Shown: in pieces, positions 1-9,270 of the stretch
Position numbering within the stretch: the first letter of the stretch is position 1
Layout of the letters: every line of letters starts with the position of its first letter
Source of the DNA: Clostridiaceae bacterium
GTDB lineage: Bacteria; Bacillota; Clostridia; Lachnospirales; Lachnospiraceae
Direction: 5' to 3'
Length of the DNA stretch: 64,000 nucleotides
NCBI GenBank assembly: GCA_009911065.1
Contig: QXWR01000026.1
Location: forward strand, 1-64,000
Made by a program: the position numbers and the translations under genes
Notes under the pieces: model-generated
What the model saw: the letters and a program-made list of their open reading frames with translations, nothing else
Database searches by the model: none
What the model was told of the DNA's origin: nothing

Positions 1-159
1 CTGTTCAATCTTTCATTTTCAAGGTTCAGTCTGTTGCTCTTTGTTGTTTTCTTCATCAGCAGCAACTCATTCATCATATCATACTGTGCGAAGTTTGTCA
101 ACAACTTTTTTCAACTTTTTTTAAATCTTTTTTCGAAGATTTGTCCCCGTTGCCGGGAG

Positions 160-248
160 CGCAGAAGGAGGGATTTGAACCCTCGCGCCGCTGTTAACGA
201 CCTGCACCCTTTCCAGGGGTGTCCCTTCAGCCTCTTGGGTACTTCTGC
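160..248 (-). tRNA. tRNA-Ser (anticodon GGA)
   Basis: Class II tRNA on the minus strand. The 7-bp acceptor stem GCAGAAG/CTTCTGC has discriminator G. The anticodon loop CTGGAAA gives anticodon GGA (reads UCC/UCU). A long variable arm and a T-arm with the TTCAAAT loop are present, as expected for serine tRNA. CCA is not encoded. A second tRNA-Ser lies 92 bases upstream in the same orientation. Confidence 0.95.
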
Positions 249-340
249 TCAAAGTATCACTCGCCTGAGTTTGTTTCTTCCTATATAAATACGTGATGCA
301 TTCGGAGCGACATTGAAACTTCTAATCTCCGTCGTTCCAG

Positions 341-426
341 CGGAGAGGGTGGGATTCGAACCCACGCGCCCTTGCGGACAAACGGTTTTCAAGACCGCCT
401 CGTTATGACCACTTCGATACCTCTCC
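341..426 (-). tRNA. tRNA-Ser (anticodon TGA)
   Basis: Class II tRNA on the minus strand. Acceptor stem GGAGAGG/CCTCTCC with discriminator G, anticodon loop CTTGAAA giving anticodon UGA, a long variable arm, and a T-loop containing TTCGAAT. CCA is not encoded. It is probably co-transcribed with the GGA isoacceptor downstream. The bases between position 427 and the end of ispD at 649 are AT-rich and hold nothing I recognise. Confidence 0.95.
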
Positions 427-648
427 TCAAATGTGCTTTCCTATCTTACTAAAATTCGCGACATTTGTCAAGTAGTTTTTTCATATTTTTTATCTTTTTT
501 ACATCAGCTGCAACCACAGGTAATTCTGTTAATTCAGAACCATCTTTTGATTTCAGTGACGCAACAGTTATGTATTCTACCACCCTTTTCCTCATATGTC
601 AACTATATTTTTCAATTTTTTTCATTTTTTGACATTTTCAGACACATT

Positions 649-1356
649 CTAGGTTTTCCTTTGTAAAAGCGCTTCTGCAAGCACCAGGTCATCCGGAGTT
701 GTTACTTTCAGATTTTCATAGCTTCCTTCAATCATTTTCACTTTTCGGGAAGTCCATTTTTCCACAATCATGGCATCATCAGTAATGTTTGACTGAAGTT
801 TCTCATCCGACATGATTTTTTCATAGGCTTGTCGGATCAATGGATAGGAAAATGCCTGAGGAGTTTGAATCTGCCACAACAAAGAGCGGTCCGGAGTTTC
901 TGCTGCAAAACCTTCTGTGTCAATCACCTTTATGGTATCCTTCACTGGCATACCAACTGCACAGGCTTCGTGTGCCACTGCCCCCCTAATGGCTCTAAGA
1001 ATAATATCTTCGCTTATCAAAGGTCTTGCTCCGTCATGAATCAGCACATAGTCACAGGAAGAAAGAGCTTTAAGCCCTTCATATACGGAATGATACCGTT
1101 CCCTGCCTCCCTCTGTCACTGCCGTTACTTTAAAAGGGCCATAGGGTTTTAGAATCTGTTCTCTGACATATTCCAGCTCTCCAGCCCCCACTACCAGTAC
1201 AATCTCATCTACCTGCAAACAGGAAAACACTTCCAAAGCATAAGTAATCACCGGCCGGCCGGCCAGCATCATATACTGTTTCTGCACCGGGCTATTCATT
1301 CGCTTCCCCTGTCCTCCGGCCAGAATCACAGCGCCAATTCGTTTCCCTTTTTCCAT
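649..1356 (-). CDS. ispD: 2-C-methyl-D-erythritol 4-phosphate cytidylyltransferase
   Basis: 235 aa, the usual length for IspD. It transfers CMP from CTP to MEP in the non-mevalonate isoprenoid pathway (cytoplasm). Visible motifs are the N-terminal nucleotide-binding loop AVILAGGQGKRMNSPVQKQY, the LIHDGARPL segment, VGMPVKDT, QTPQAF and the C-terminal KVTTPDDLVLAE. Its start lies 7 nt after the tsaD stop, so it is the distal gene of the rnz-tsaD-ispD run. No clear terminator follows; the downstream sequence is AT-rich up to the tRNA genes. Family assignment is firm; the operon is inferred from spacing. Confidence 0.96.
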   Translation of the reverse strand: MEKGKRIGAVILAGGQGKRMNSPVQKQYMMLAGRPVITYALEVFSCLQVDEIVLVVGAGELEYVREQILKPYGPFKVTAVTEGGRERYHSVYEGLKALSSCDYVLIHDGARPLISEDIILRAIRGAVAHEACAVGMPVKDTIKVIDTEGFAAETPDRSLLWQIQTPQAFSYPLIRQAYEKIMSDEKLQSNITDDAMIVEKWTSRKVKMIEGSYENLKVTTPDDLVLAEALLQRKT

Positions 1357-1363
1357 AAGAATT

Positions 1364-2413
1364 TCATCGCTCTCCCAACTTTAAATTAGGAACTGCATTT
1401 AAGTCCCATCCATGCCGGGTTCCTTTTTGATATTCAAAATAAGCTGCCGCTCCAATCATCGCCCCATTGTCAGTACATAAAACTGGCGGCGGATAATAAA
1501 ACTCCAGCTTATTCTCCTCACAAGCTTTTTTCATGGCACTACGCAACGCGGAATTGGAAGCTACACCTCCAGCTATGGCCAGACGGCTGTATCCATATTC
1601 CTTTGCAGCCATCACAGAACGGCTGACCAAAACCTCCACTACTGCATTCTGGAAAGATGCTGCCAAATCTGGTACACAAATATCTTCTCCTGTCATCTTT
1701 CCATGATTGATATGATTCAAGACAGCAGATTTCAAACCGCTGAAGCTAAAATCGTAGGGGGAACCTGCCACTTTTCCTCTAGGAAACTGAAAAGCATGAG
1801 GGTTCCCTCCTTTGGCCGCCTGATCTACTTTGGGTCCTCCTGGATATCCCAGTCCCACTGCGCGGGCCACCTTGTCAAAGGCTTCCCCTGCCGCATCATC
1901 TCTGGTTCGGCCGATAATCTCAAACTCTCCATAATCTTTTACAATCACCAAATGGGTATGGCCCCCTGACACGATCAAACACACAAACGGCGGCTCCAAC
2001 TCTGGCTGTGGCCTCTCATACCCTGGATAAGTAGTTATAAAATTTGCTGCCACATGGCCTTCAATGTGGTGAACTCCTACCAAAGGTTTCCTTGCTCCAT
2101 AGGCAATGGCTTTTGCCTCAGCCACCCCCACCAACAAAGCCCCCACCAAACCGGGACCATAAGTCACTCCAATAGCGGTTATGTCCGAAAGTCCGACTCC
2201 TGCCTCTGTAAGAGCAGCGGTAATTACCTGGTTTATCTGCTCGATATGACGGCGGGAAGCAATCTCTGGCACCACCCCGCCAAACTGAGTATGCACGGCA
2301 ATCTGAGAAGCGATTACATTGGACAAAACTTCCCTTCCATTTCTGACTACTGCTGCTGCCGTCTCATCGCAGGAGCTTTCGATCCCCAAGATTAAAATCT
2401 CTCTGGATTCCAT
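1364..2413 (-). CDS. tsaD: tRNA N6-adenosine threonylcarbamoyltransferase
   Basis: 349 aa, normal length for TsaD (Kae1/YgjD/Gcp). It transfers the threonylcarbamoyl group from TC-AMP to A37 of ANN-decoding tRNAs, working with TsaB and TsaE, both encoded about 2-3 kb upstream on the same strand. The sequence shows the ASKHA start [14 protein letters not shown], the metal-binding HIEGH pair (about His116 and His120), [18 protein letters not shown] and the C-terminal CTDNGAMIG aspartate motif. It begins 23 nt after rnz. Confidence 0.97.
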   Translation of the reverse strand: MESREILILGIESSCDETAAAVVRNGREVLSNVIASQIAVHTQFGGVVPEIASRRHIEQINQVITAALTEAGVGLSDITAIGVTYGPGLVGALLVGVAEAKAIAYGARKPLVGVHHIEGHVAANFITTYPGYERPQPELEPPFVCLIVSGGHTHLVIVKDYGEFEIIGRTRDDAAGEAFDKVARAVGLGYPGGPKVDQAAKGGNPHAFQFPRGKVAGSPYDFSFSGLKSAVLNHINHGKMTGEDICVPDLAASFQNAVVEVLVSRSVMAAKEYGYSRLAIAGGVASNSALRSAMKKACEENKLEFYYPPPVLCTDNGAMIGAAAYFEYQKGTRHGWDLNAVPNLKLGER

Positions 2414-2436
2414 AACGATTCTTATCCCTGTTTCTT

Positions 2437-3360
2437 TCAGGGACTTTCCTCCTTTTCCTCAAAGGTCAGCTCTGCACTCCACCCGTCTCTTGCGGCTTTT
2501 GCCCGGGGAAAAATCTTTCGCACCTTTTCCATATATTCCTCTGGTCTGGTCAAAGATGGGCTGTAATGGGTCAGCCACAGTTCTTTTGGCTCCGCTTTCT
2601 GTGCCAAAGATGCCGCTTCATACATTGTCATATGTTTATATTCTCTTGCCTTGGTCTCTTTCCCGTCCTCTCCGTACATTCCCTCACAGATAAACAGGTC
2701 TGCATCCTTTGCATACTCTGCAATCACAGGAACCGGACGGGTATCTGTGCAGTATGCTACCTTCAGCCCACGGCGCTCCGAACCCAGCACCATATCCGGT
2801 GTGTACCGTTTATTGTCTATTTCCACAATCTCGCCTTTTTGCAGGCGACTCCAGGCTTTCATAGGTACATTTGCTGCCTTGGCCCGCTCTACATCAAAGC
2901 GACCGGCGCGGGGAATGGTAATTCCATATCCATAACATACCACATTATGATTTACCCGGTACGCGTCAATCACATAAGGACCCAGCCGAAGCTTCTGGCG
3001 GCTTTCCTCTAATTCTATAAACCGCAGGGGAAACGGCAGCTCCGGCGCAATACAGCGCAATGCCGTCACCACCCGCTCCAATCCTTTCGGACCTACCATA
3101 GTGAGAGGTTTTGTCCGCTCTGCATTGCCCATAGTAAGAAGAAGCCCCGGCAAACCGCTGATATGGTCCGCATGATAATGGGTAAAACAAATAATATCAA
3201 TCGGTTTGGGACTCCAGCCTTTTTCCTTAAGGGCCACCTGTGTCCCTTCTCCACAGTCAATCAAAAGACTGCTTCCTTCACACCGGGCCATCATGGAGGT
3301 CAGCCATCGATAAGGCAGAGGCATCATCCCTCCGGTTCCCAGCAAACAAATATCCAGCAT
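2437..3360 (-). CDS. rnz: Ribonuclease Z (tRNase Z), MBL fold
   Basis: 307 aa metallo-beta-lactamase-fold endonuclease that trims tRNA 3' trailers, an essential step where CCA is not encoded, as for both tRNA-Ser genes in this window. The Zn motif THYHADH occupies residues 60-66. Later family elements are [16 protein letters not shown] and LTHYSPS. Length is typical of the short bacterial form. Function comes from family motifs; the link to the local tRNAs is inference. Confidence 0.93.
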   Translation of the reverse strand: MLDICLLGTGGMMPLPYRWLTSMMARCEGSSLLIDCGEGTQVALKEKGWSPKPIDIICFTHYHADHISGLPGLLLTMGNAERTKPLTMVGPKGLERVVTALRCIAPELPFPLRFIELEESRQKLRLGPYVIDAYRVNHNVVCYGYGITIPRAGRFDVERAKAANVPMKAWSRLQKGEIVEIDNKRYTPDMVLGSERRGLKVAYCTDTRPVPVIAEYAKDADLFICEGMYGEDGKETKAREYKHMTMYEAASLAQKAEPKELWLTHYSPSLTRPEEYMEKVRKIFPRAKAARDGWSAELTFEEKEESP

Positions 3361-3430
3361 AAATGTGTTTTCCTCACTTTTCTATTTGGGTCCCCAAAAA
3401 ACAGAACCCTATAGAATGATAACACACCTG

Positions 3431-3673
3431 TCAGATGAATTCAACCTGTTCCTCTACATCTGGCTCCACCCGAAACTGTCCCAGAAGATTATCATAACAT
3501 TCTTCGCACATATCCCAATGATGAATCTCCCCGTCCTTTTCTGAAAAGAAATCCCACGCGTGATGAATGGAGATAGCCCCCTCCCTTAAAACACCACTTT
3601 TAACCACCAATTTTTTTCCGCAACAGTTGCAGATTACGGCCTCCAGCTGACCGCCGCTTTTGTACTTTCTCAT
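3431..3673 (-). CDS. Small zinc-ribbon-like protein
   Basis: 80 aa with two cysteine clusters, CNCC at residues 15-18 and CEEC at 56-59, the spacing of a treble-clef or zinc-ribbon knuckle. The C-terminus is acidic (VEPDVEEQVEFI). I do not recognise a named family or function. It lies between rimI and rnz on the same strand, 70 nt before rnz, after a hairpin at 3787-3812, so it may be the first gene of the rnz-tsaD-ispD unit. The cysteine pattern and gene-like spacing make it likely real. Confidence 0.7.
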   Translation of the reverse strand: MRKYKSGGQLEAVICNCCGKKLVVKSGVLREGAISIHHAWDFFSEKDGEIHHWDMCEECYDNLLGQFRVEPDVEEQVEFI

Positions 3674-3786
3674 CTTATTCTCGCCCTTCCTTCCTGATTT
3701 CAGACCGGCGGCGCCCTGTTTCTAGTAACCTGGTCAAACATGTCTCCCTGGAGCTTGTTTTTTTCGATTAATCTTAATACAGAAAC

Positions 3787-3812
3787 GGGGCATCCCCTAT
3801 ACCGGATACCCC
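3787..3812 (-). terminator. Hairpin after rimI
   Basis: On the minus strand GGGGTATCC and GGATGCCCC form a 9-bp stem (one G-U) with an 8-nt loop, followed by only a weak T-rich tail. It lies in the 196-nt gap after rimI and probably attenuates read-through towards the small zinc-ribbon gene. Confidence 0.5.
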
Positions 3813-3869
3813 TACATTATAAGACATAATGATTCATTTTTTAAGTGGAAAATGTTGTATAAAGTCAGG

Positions 3870-4304
3870 TCAATTCCCTCTCCGCCACATAATCACAGCA
3901 TCCTCCACAGGATTGTGGTAATAGTTCTTCCGCACCGCCTCCGGCGCAAAACCAAAGGATTCATAGAGCCTTCGGGCCGCCAGATTACTCTCCCGCACTT
4001 CCAGACTAATGGTATAAACATGTCTTTCCATGGCATAGCTTACCATGGTTTCCATCATTTTTCTTCCGGCTCCCATTCTGCGCTTTTGGGGCAGCACAGC
4101 GATACGCTGAATCTCCCCCTCCCCTGCCAGCAAACGAAGGCAGCAATACCCAATGATCTGATCCCTGCACAAAGCCACAAAATACAAATCATAAGGACTG
4201 TTTATTCCAGCTTCCAAAAGCTTATAGGACCAGCATTCCGTAAAACATATCTTTTCCAAATCTGCCACACAGGCAAGATCTTCTTCTTTCATCGGACGAA
4301 TCAT
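3870..4304 (-). CDS. rimI: Ribosomal-protein-S18-alanine N-acetyltransferase
   Basis: 144 aa GNAT-fold enzyme. The acetyl-CoA loop (motif A) is IAVLPQKRRMGAGRKMM, followed by the SLEVRESNLAARRLYESFGF segment diagnostic of RimI. Known RimI enzymes acetylate the N-terminus of ribosomal protein S18. Its start overlaps the tsaB stop by 4 nt, so the two are translationally coupled. The tsaE-tsaB-rimI order is a common bacterial arrangement. Confidence 0.92.
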   Translation of the reverse strand: MIRPMKEEDLACVADLEKICFTECWSYKLLEAGINSPYDLYFVALCRDQIIGYCCLRLLAGEGEIQRIAVLPQKRRMGAGRKMMETMVSYAMERHVYTISLEVRESNLAARRLYESFGFAPEAVRKNYYHNPVEDAVIMWRRGN

Positions 4305-5056
4305 AAAACCTCTCCTGTTCCTACACTGTGGCCGGCTGCCAGATCCTTTGTCTTCCCCTGCCGTCTGGCCTCCTCCAATTCCCTCTCTGCTTGGGCTTTG
4401 CGCATATAGTCCGGCCTGTGATCAGCAGCAGCTTCTGTCCGTCCTTGCGTCAGATATATCGCCCCCAAAGCAGCCACAGATGCCGCCCGCTGACCGTTTA
4501 CATGAGCCGGGGCATACTGGTGGGGAATCAAAAGCTGCTGTTTTAAAATCTCTCGGTAAGCAATTGCACCGTCTCCAAGAAAAATCACCGTTTCTCCCCG
4601 CCGGTTCAGTTCCTCTGCCAAGGCTCCTATATCCATGGAACCTCCTGGCTTTATGACCCGAAGGTCTTTTTCACAGTGATAAAGCCCGGTATATACCTGA
4701 TTTCTCCGGGCATCCATCATGGGACACAAAAGAGCGGAAGCTCCATACAAATTGTATGCCAGAGCATCCAGCGTCGGCACATGAATCAAAGGCTTGTCAA
4801 GAGCCATCCCCAGCCCTTTAGCCGTGGCAGAACCAATGCGCAGACCGGTAAAAGAACCTGGCCCCCCTGATATGGCGATAGCATCCAGCTCTGCCAAATC
4901 CAATTCCAGCATCGTCACGATGGCGTCAATCATGGGAAGCAAGGTCTGAGAATGGGTTTTCTTAAAATTTACCGTATACTCTGCAGATGTTATGTCATCC
5001 GCCACCACGGCTGCGGAGGCTGCCATGGATGAGCTTTCAATTCCTAATATTTTCAT
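4301..5056 (-). CDS. tsaB: tRNA threonylcarbamoyladenosine biosynthesis protein TsaB
   Basis: 251 aa ASKHA-fold paralogue of TsaD that acts as its non-catalytic partner in t6A formation. It starts ILGIESSSMAASAAVV, contains SGGPGSFTGLRIGSATAKGL, and lacks the HxxxH metal pair of TsaD. It begins 10 nt after tsaE and overlaps rimI by 4 nt. The C-terminal tail of about 30 residues is charged and variable. TsaD is encoded downstream on the same strand; TsaC/Sua5, the fourth component, is not in the window. Confidence 0.94.
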   Translation of the reverse strand: MKILGIESSSMAASAAVVADDITSAEYTVNFKKTHSQTLLPMIDAIVTMLELDLAELDAIAISGGPGSFTGLRIGSATAKGLGMALDKPLIHVPTLDALAYNLYGASALLCPMMDARRNQVYTGLYHCEKDLRVIKPGGSMDIGALAEELNRRGETVIFLGDGAIAYREILKQQLLIPHQYAPAHVNGQRAASVAALGAIYLTQGRTEAAADHRPDYMRKAQAERELEEARRQGKTKDLAAGHSVGTGEVL

Positions 5057-5066
5057 AGATTTTTCC

Positions 5067-5516
5067 TCAATCCTCTGTCACGGTAATCCTTCGGAAGTCA
5101 AATCCTCTGGATGGTTCTTTTTCAATCTGTATCTGTATCACCTTACGGGGCAAAATCTCTTCTATCAACCGGGACCATTCAATCAAACACACGCCGTCTC
5201 CGTAAAAATAATCCTCATATCCAATCTCCTCCATCTCCTCCACATCCCCAATTCGGTACACATCAAAATGATACAGTGGTAAACGTCCTTCCTCATAAGA
5301 CTGGACAATCGTAAAGGTGGGGCTGCTGACCGTGTCCATGATTCCAAGACCTGCTGCAAATCCTTGGGCAAATACCGTCTTTCCCACGCCTAAATCCCCA
5401 TTCAGACAATAGACTTCTCCCGGCTTTGCCTGCTGTCCCAGCTTAAATCCCAGCTTGTAGGTATCCTCCTGGGAAGAGTTTTCGCTTATTGTGGCAATCC
5501 CTTTTTCGGATTCCAT
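5067..5516 (-). CDS. tsaE: tRNA threonylcarbamoyladenosine biosynthesis ATPase TsaE
   Basis: 149 aa P-loop ATPase that drives turnover of the TsaBD complex. Walker A GDLGVGKT falls at residues 40-47. Next comes the SSPTFTIVQSYEEG switch-like region, then YHFDVYRIGD and the conserved LIEWSRLIEEILP. Length and motifs are standard. It is followed closely by tsaB and preceded by a YcxB-like membrane protein 72 nt upstream. Confidence 0.95.
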   Translation of the reverse strand: MESEKGIATISENSSQEDTYKLGFKLGQQAKPGEVYCLNGDLGVGKTVFAQGFAAGLGIMDTVSSPTFTIVQSYEEGRLPLYHFDVYRIGDVEEMEEIGYEDYFYGDGVCLIEWSRLIEEILPRKVIQIQIEKEPSRGFDFRRITVTED

Positions 5517-5588
5517 AGTTTTTCTTCCTTTCCTTAGAAATCTTAAAATTTTCTTTTAAGTTTCTTCTTCCCCAATATTCGAGCCACC

Positions 5589-6089
5589 TTAAAATCCCTT
5601 TCTCTGCTCTTTGGGCAGGTGCTCTTTTGCCATGGCAAAAAATTTCTCTTCTTGGTCTCCCAGAACCTTTTTCGGCAGCAAGTAGGCATGAACCCGATCC
5701 ATATATAACACGGTCATAGACCATTTTTTATCCATCCGCCCCATTTGTTCCCAAGTAAACTCTGCTTCCTGATCCCTTTGTTCCACCTTCAGTCCATTTT
5801 TATGAAAGGTCAGATACATCGGCTGCTGCATGGCAGGATTTTGGGCTTGTCTGCGCACTTTTCCGTACAAAAGCAAAGGCTGAAGCACAGTAAAAATCAA
5901 TGCACATCCAAACATCAAAAACCTGTAGGCCACCGTCAGATCTCCCCAACGAAACACCAGCAAAAACAATGCTGCCAATGTAAAGAGCAGATTAAACAGT
6001 CCCATGATTCCGCTGTTGGCATGATACATGGAAAACAGCCACAACTCTTTTGCTGTCAGCCTTACCTCAAACTTCATTTCCTCATTCAT
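5589..6089 (-). CDS. YcxB-like membrane protein
   Basis: 166 aa from the ATG at 6089, which has AAGGAAT 6-8 nt upstream; an in-frame upstream ATG at 6146 lacks such a site. After a short N-terminal strand region there are two hydrophobic segments (about residues 25-48 and 53-75), then a soluble C-terminal domain (YLTFHKNGLKVEQ... FTWEQM...) like YcxB-type or PH-like domains. Function unknown. It may head the tsaE operon. Confidence 0.75.
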   Translation of the reverse strand: MNEEMKFEVRLTAKELWLFSMYHANSGIMGLFNLLFTLAALFLLVFRWGDLTVAYRFLMFGCALIFTVLQPLLLYGKVRRQAQNPAMQQPMYLTFHKNGLKVEQRDQEAEFTWEQMGRMDKKWSMTVLYMDRVHAYLLPKKVLGDQEEKFFAMAKEHLPKEQRKGF

Positions 6090-6275
6090 CTCGGATTCCT
6101 TTCCCATTATTCGTATGAACCCACACCAATTATCCATATGTTTCACTTGTCTAAATTTCCACCTGCTTCGTTGTCGTCGGTCAACAATGGCGCCCCATCG
6201 CTTCCCTCCTCCCCCTTGCCGGATGAAAATTTATCCTGCGGGAAACAAAATGGTAATTGGTGTGGGGCATACTGG

Positions 6276-8417
6276 TTATAGCTTCATTGTAAGCGAAATT
6301 CTTTTCTTCGCCACATCTACCTGAAGCACCTTTACTTCCACAATATCTCCCACACTTACAGCTTCCATGGGATGTTTAATATATTTATCGGATATTTGGG
6401 AGATATGCACCAGCCCGTCCTGATGTACGCCAATATCCACGAATGCCCCAAAATCAATCACATTTCTCACAGTTCCCTTTAAAATCATTCCTGGAGTTAA
6501 ATCCTTCATCTCCAACACATCCGTCCGTAAAATGGGCTTTGGCATCTCCTCTCTGGGATCTCTTGCAGGTTTTTCCAATTCTTTTACAATATCCTGCAGC
6601 GTCATATCTCCTACGTTCAGCTCCGCCGCCATTTTCTTATAGTCGTGAATCTTTTTCCCCAGCTCTTTTAAGCTGCCTTTTGTAATGTCCTCCGGCTGAA
6701 AGCCCAGCTTTTTCAAAAGCGCCTCTGCAGCCTCATAACTCTCCGGATGTACGGATGTGCAGTCCAATGGATTGCTTCCTCCGGAAATCCTCATAAATCC
6801 AGCACACTGTTCATAGGCCTTTGGTCCCAATTTTGCAACTTTAAGCAGCTGTCTTCGGTTGGTAAACGCTCCGTTTTCTTCCCGGTAGGCCACAATATTT
6901 CTGGCAATAACCTTTGTGATTCCTGAAATATATTCCAACAGAGAAGCAGACGCAGTATTCAAATCCACTCCAACCTTATTCACGCAGTTTTCCACCACTC
7001 CCTGCAAGGCTTCATTGATATTTTTCTCATTCATATCATGTTGATACTGGCCTACCCCAATGGCCTTAGGGTCAATCTTTACCAGCTCAGCCAATGGGTC
7101 CTGAAGCCGGCGGGCAATGGACGCGGCGCTCCTTTGACCTACGTCAAAGTTGGGAAATTCCTCTGTGGCCAGCTTGCTTGCCGAGTAGACGGAAGCTCCC
7201 GCCTCATTGACGATTACATACTGAACCGGCTCGGAAAGCTCTTTTAAAAGCTCCACAATCACCATCTCAGATTCTCTGGATGCCGTGCCGTTACCCACGG
7301 ATATGAGAGAGACGTGATATTTTTTGATTAATTCCTTTAAGGTTTCTTTTGACTCTTTTACCTTATTTTGAGGAGCTGTGGGAAATATAACGGTTGTATC
7401 CAGAACTTTTCCGGTCTCATCCACCACGGCCAGCTTGCACCCAGTCCGAAATGCCGGGTCCCATCCAAGCACTACTCTTCCCGCAATGGGCGGCTGCATC
7501 AACACTTGTTCCAGATTCTTTCCAAATACTTTGATTGCCCCGGATTCTGCTTTCTCTGTCAGCTCGTTTCGAATTTCCCGCTCAATAGACGGTCCAATCA
7601 GACGGTTGTAACTGTCAGCTGCCACTTCTTCTAAAATCCAAGTTGTATGTGGGTTATTTTTGGTAATGGTCTGTTTTTCCAGATAGCGCAGAATATTCTC
7701 TTCCGGCGCTTCTACTTTTACGGTAAGAAATTTCTCCTTCTCTCCCCGGTTCAATGCCAGAATCCGATGTCCTGCACAGCGCTTAATGGACTCTGTATAT
7801 TGATAATACATCTCATAAACCGACTCTTCTCCCTCTTTTTTGGCCGAGGAAGAAATCAATCCCTGCTCCATGGTAGCTCTCCGTATCCAGGCACGGTACT
7901 GAGCGTTGTCCGAAATCCGTTCCGCAAGAATATCTTTCGCTCCGGCTACGGCTTCCTTTTCATCTGCCACGCCCTTCTCTTCTGACACATACGCCTTTGC
8001 CAGCTGCTCCACTGGTTCCTTTGTCAGCTGCAAAGCAATCAAATCCGCCAGCGGCTCTAACCCTTTCTCTTTGGCAATCATCGCTCTGGTCCGCCGTTTC
8101 GGCCGATAAGGACGGTACAAATCATCCACCGCCACCTGCGTCATGGCAGCCCGAATCTGAGCTTCCAATTCCGGAGTCAGCTTCTCCTGTTCCCTAATCG
8201 AGGAAATCACCTGTTCCTTCTTCTCTTCCAGGTTCCTCAGATATTTCAGACGCTCGTCCAGATTACGAAGCACCTCATCATTCAATGCACCAGTAGCTTC
8301 CTTGCGGTATCGGGCAATAAAAGGGATCGTATTTCCCTCGTCAATCAGCTTTACTGCAGCCTCCGCCTGCTGATACCGAATCTGCAGTTCTTCCTGAAGC
8401 ACCTTTATAATATCCAT
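6276..8417 (-). CDS. tex: Tex-family RNA-binding transcription accessory protein
   Basis: 713 aa from the ATG at 8417, preceded by GGTGAGG at about 11 nt; an ATG further upstream (8468) is in frame but has no comparable site. Domain order fits Tex: helical N-terminus, YqgF-like RNase H domain (VLGWDPAFRTGCKLAVVD), tandem helix-hairpin-helix region (VGVDLNTASASLLEYISGI), and a C-terminal S1 domain (LKGTVRNVIDFGAFVDIGV...HISQIS). Tex proteins bind nucleic acid and influence transcription and stress tolerance. Apparently monocistronic. Confidence 0.95.
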   Translation of the reverse strand: MDIIKVLQEELQIRYQQAEAAVKLIDEGNTIPFIARYRKEATGALNDEVLRNLDERLKYLRNLEEKKEQVISSIREQEKLTPELEAQIRAAMTQVAVDDLYRPYRPKRRTRAMIAKEKGLEPLADLIALQLTKEPVEQLAKAYVSEEKGVADEKEAVAGAKDILAERISDNAQYRAWIRRATMEQGLISSSAKKEGEESVYEMYYQYTESIKRCAGHRILALNRGEKEKFLTVKVEAPEENILRYLEKQTITKNNPHTTWILEEVAADSYNRLIGPSIEREIRNELTEKAESGAIKVFGKNLEQVLMQPPIAGRVVLGWDPAFRTGCKLAVVDETGKVLDTTVIFPTAPQNKVKESKETLKELIKKYHVSLISVGNGTASRESEMVIVELLKELSEPVQYVIVNEAGASVYSASKLATEEFPNFDVGQRSAASIARRLQDPLAELVKIDPKAIGVGQYQHDMNEKNINEALQGVVENCVNKVGVDLNTASASLLEYISGITKVIARNIVAYREENGAFTNRRQLLKVAKLGPKAYEQCAGFMRISGGSNPLDCTSVHPESYEAAEALLKKLGFQPEDITKGSLKELGKKIHDYKKMAAELNVGDMTLQDIVKELEKPARDPREEMPKPILRTDVLEMKDLTPGMILKGTVRNVIDFGAFVDIGVHQDGLVHISQISDKYIKHPMEAVSVGDIVEVKVLQVDVAKKRISLTMKL

Positions 8418-8580
8418 ATTTTTACTTTCCTCACCTTCCTTGGTTTCCGTTTGTACATTATAATTCATATTGGAAGGTTATGCAAGCTCGCACTGCTTTT
8501 TATGAAAATTCCAACTGCACAACCAAACAAGCAACACCATAACCGCAAAAGTTCCATCAAAAAAATTTAACCAGACAGAC

Positions 8581-8612
8581 AAAAACAGGAGAAGTCTTCA
8601 CTCCCCCTGTTA
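8581..8612 (-). terminator. Terminator of the coiled-coil gene
   Basis: On the minus strand AACAGGGGGAG and CTTCTCCTGTT form a stem followed by TTTTTG. The 5' arm begins within the stop codon of the coiled-coil gene. Confidence 0.75.
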
Positions 8613-9047
8613 TGCGATCTGCATTTTCAATTTTTTCATTTCTTCTTCCAGTTCGTGTACCCGCTCAATTAAATAATTCACCTTTACCTCATAGGCTAAG
8701 TTCTTATCTGCTACCGGAATGGCCTGATTCAGTTTCTTTGTAAGCTCAACAAAGTTTTCCGCTACCAGCTGAATATTCCGATCTGTGCCGTTCTCAAGAT
8801 GCAGCTCCAGCTTTGTCATTCTATGATCCAGCTTTTGCATCTCACCCTTCATGTCCTGCATTTCGCCCTTCATGTCCTGCATCTCGCCCTTCATGTCCTG
8901 CATTTCGCCCTTCATGTCCTGCATCTCGCCCTTCATGTCCTGCATCTCGCCCTTCATGTCCTGCATTTCACTCTTCATACCCTGCATTTCACTCTTCATA
9001 CCCTGCATTTCACTTAAAAGCATATCAAGCTTCTGGCTGTCTGTCAT
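8610..9047 (-). CDS. Coiled-coil protein with perfect heptad repeats
   Basis: 145 aa, start ATG with AGGAGG 8 nt upstream. After MTDSQKLDMLLSEM come two QGMKSEM and six QDMKGEM heptads (about residues 15-70) with Met at the hydrophobic positions, a strong predicted coiled coil. A second helical stretch, VHELEEEMKKLKMQIA, ends the protein. No signal peptide or membrane segment. Similar small EMQ/MKD-repeat proteins are common in Lachnospiraceae, but I know no function. The heptads are encoded by 21-nt tandem DNA repeats, so copy number is expected to vary between strains. Confidence 0.85.
   Translation of the reverse strand: MTDSQKLDMLLSEMQGMKSEMQGMKSEMQDMKGEMQDMKGEMQDMKGEMQDMKGEMQDMKGEMQDMKGEMQKLDHRMTKLELHLENGTDRNIQLVAENFVELTKKLNQAIPVADKNLAYEVKVNYLIERVHELEEEMKKLKMQIA
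8838..9005. repeat. Tandem 21-nt repeat, 8 copies
   Basis: Exactly eight 21-nt units lie inside the coiled-coil gene. Six encode QDMKGEM and differ from each other only at third positions; two encode QGMKSEM. Unit length is a multiple of three, so gain or loss of units keeps the reading frame. Confidence 0.97.
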
Positions 9048-9211
9048 CCCACATTCCTCCTTCTGGCAAATCCATACCTGCTGATATAAATATTATAAAT
9101 AATCATCAAACAAGCTGTCAAGCGTTTTCTGTTACGATTCACAGGGCGGCAATAACGAATGGAAAACAGTAACGTTTTCACTAAGCCACTGCAAATTTTT
9201 CCCCTCGCCTC

Positions 9212-9240
9212 TTGTGAATCAAAGAATTTCGTGGTATCAT
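9212..9240 (+). promoter_or_regulatory. Sigma-A-type promoter for the small membrane protein
   Basis: TTGTGA (9212-9217), 17-nt spacer, TATCAT (9235-9240), 30 nt before the chosen start codon at 9271. Confidence 0.6.
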
Positions 9241-9270
9241 AAATACTATTATACCTTCGGAGGAATATTC

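Noticed and set aside
5443-5724. Minus-strand frame overlapping tsaE and the YcxB-like gene
   Set aside because: Shadow frame over two well-supported genes with no family features.
8838-9005. CRISPR array
   Set aside because: Units are contiguous with no spacers and code for a heptad repeat.
8799-9172. Long antisense frames over the 21-nt repeats
   Set aside because: They arise because the repeats are open in several frames; no ribosome site, and the minus-strand coiled-coil frame explains the sequence.
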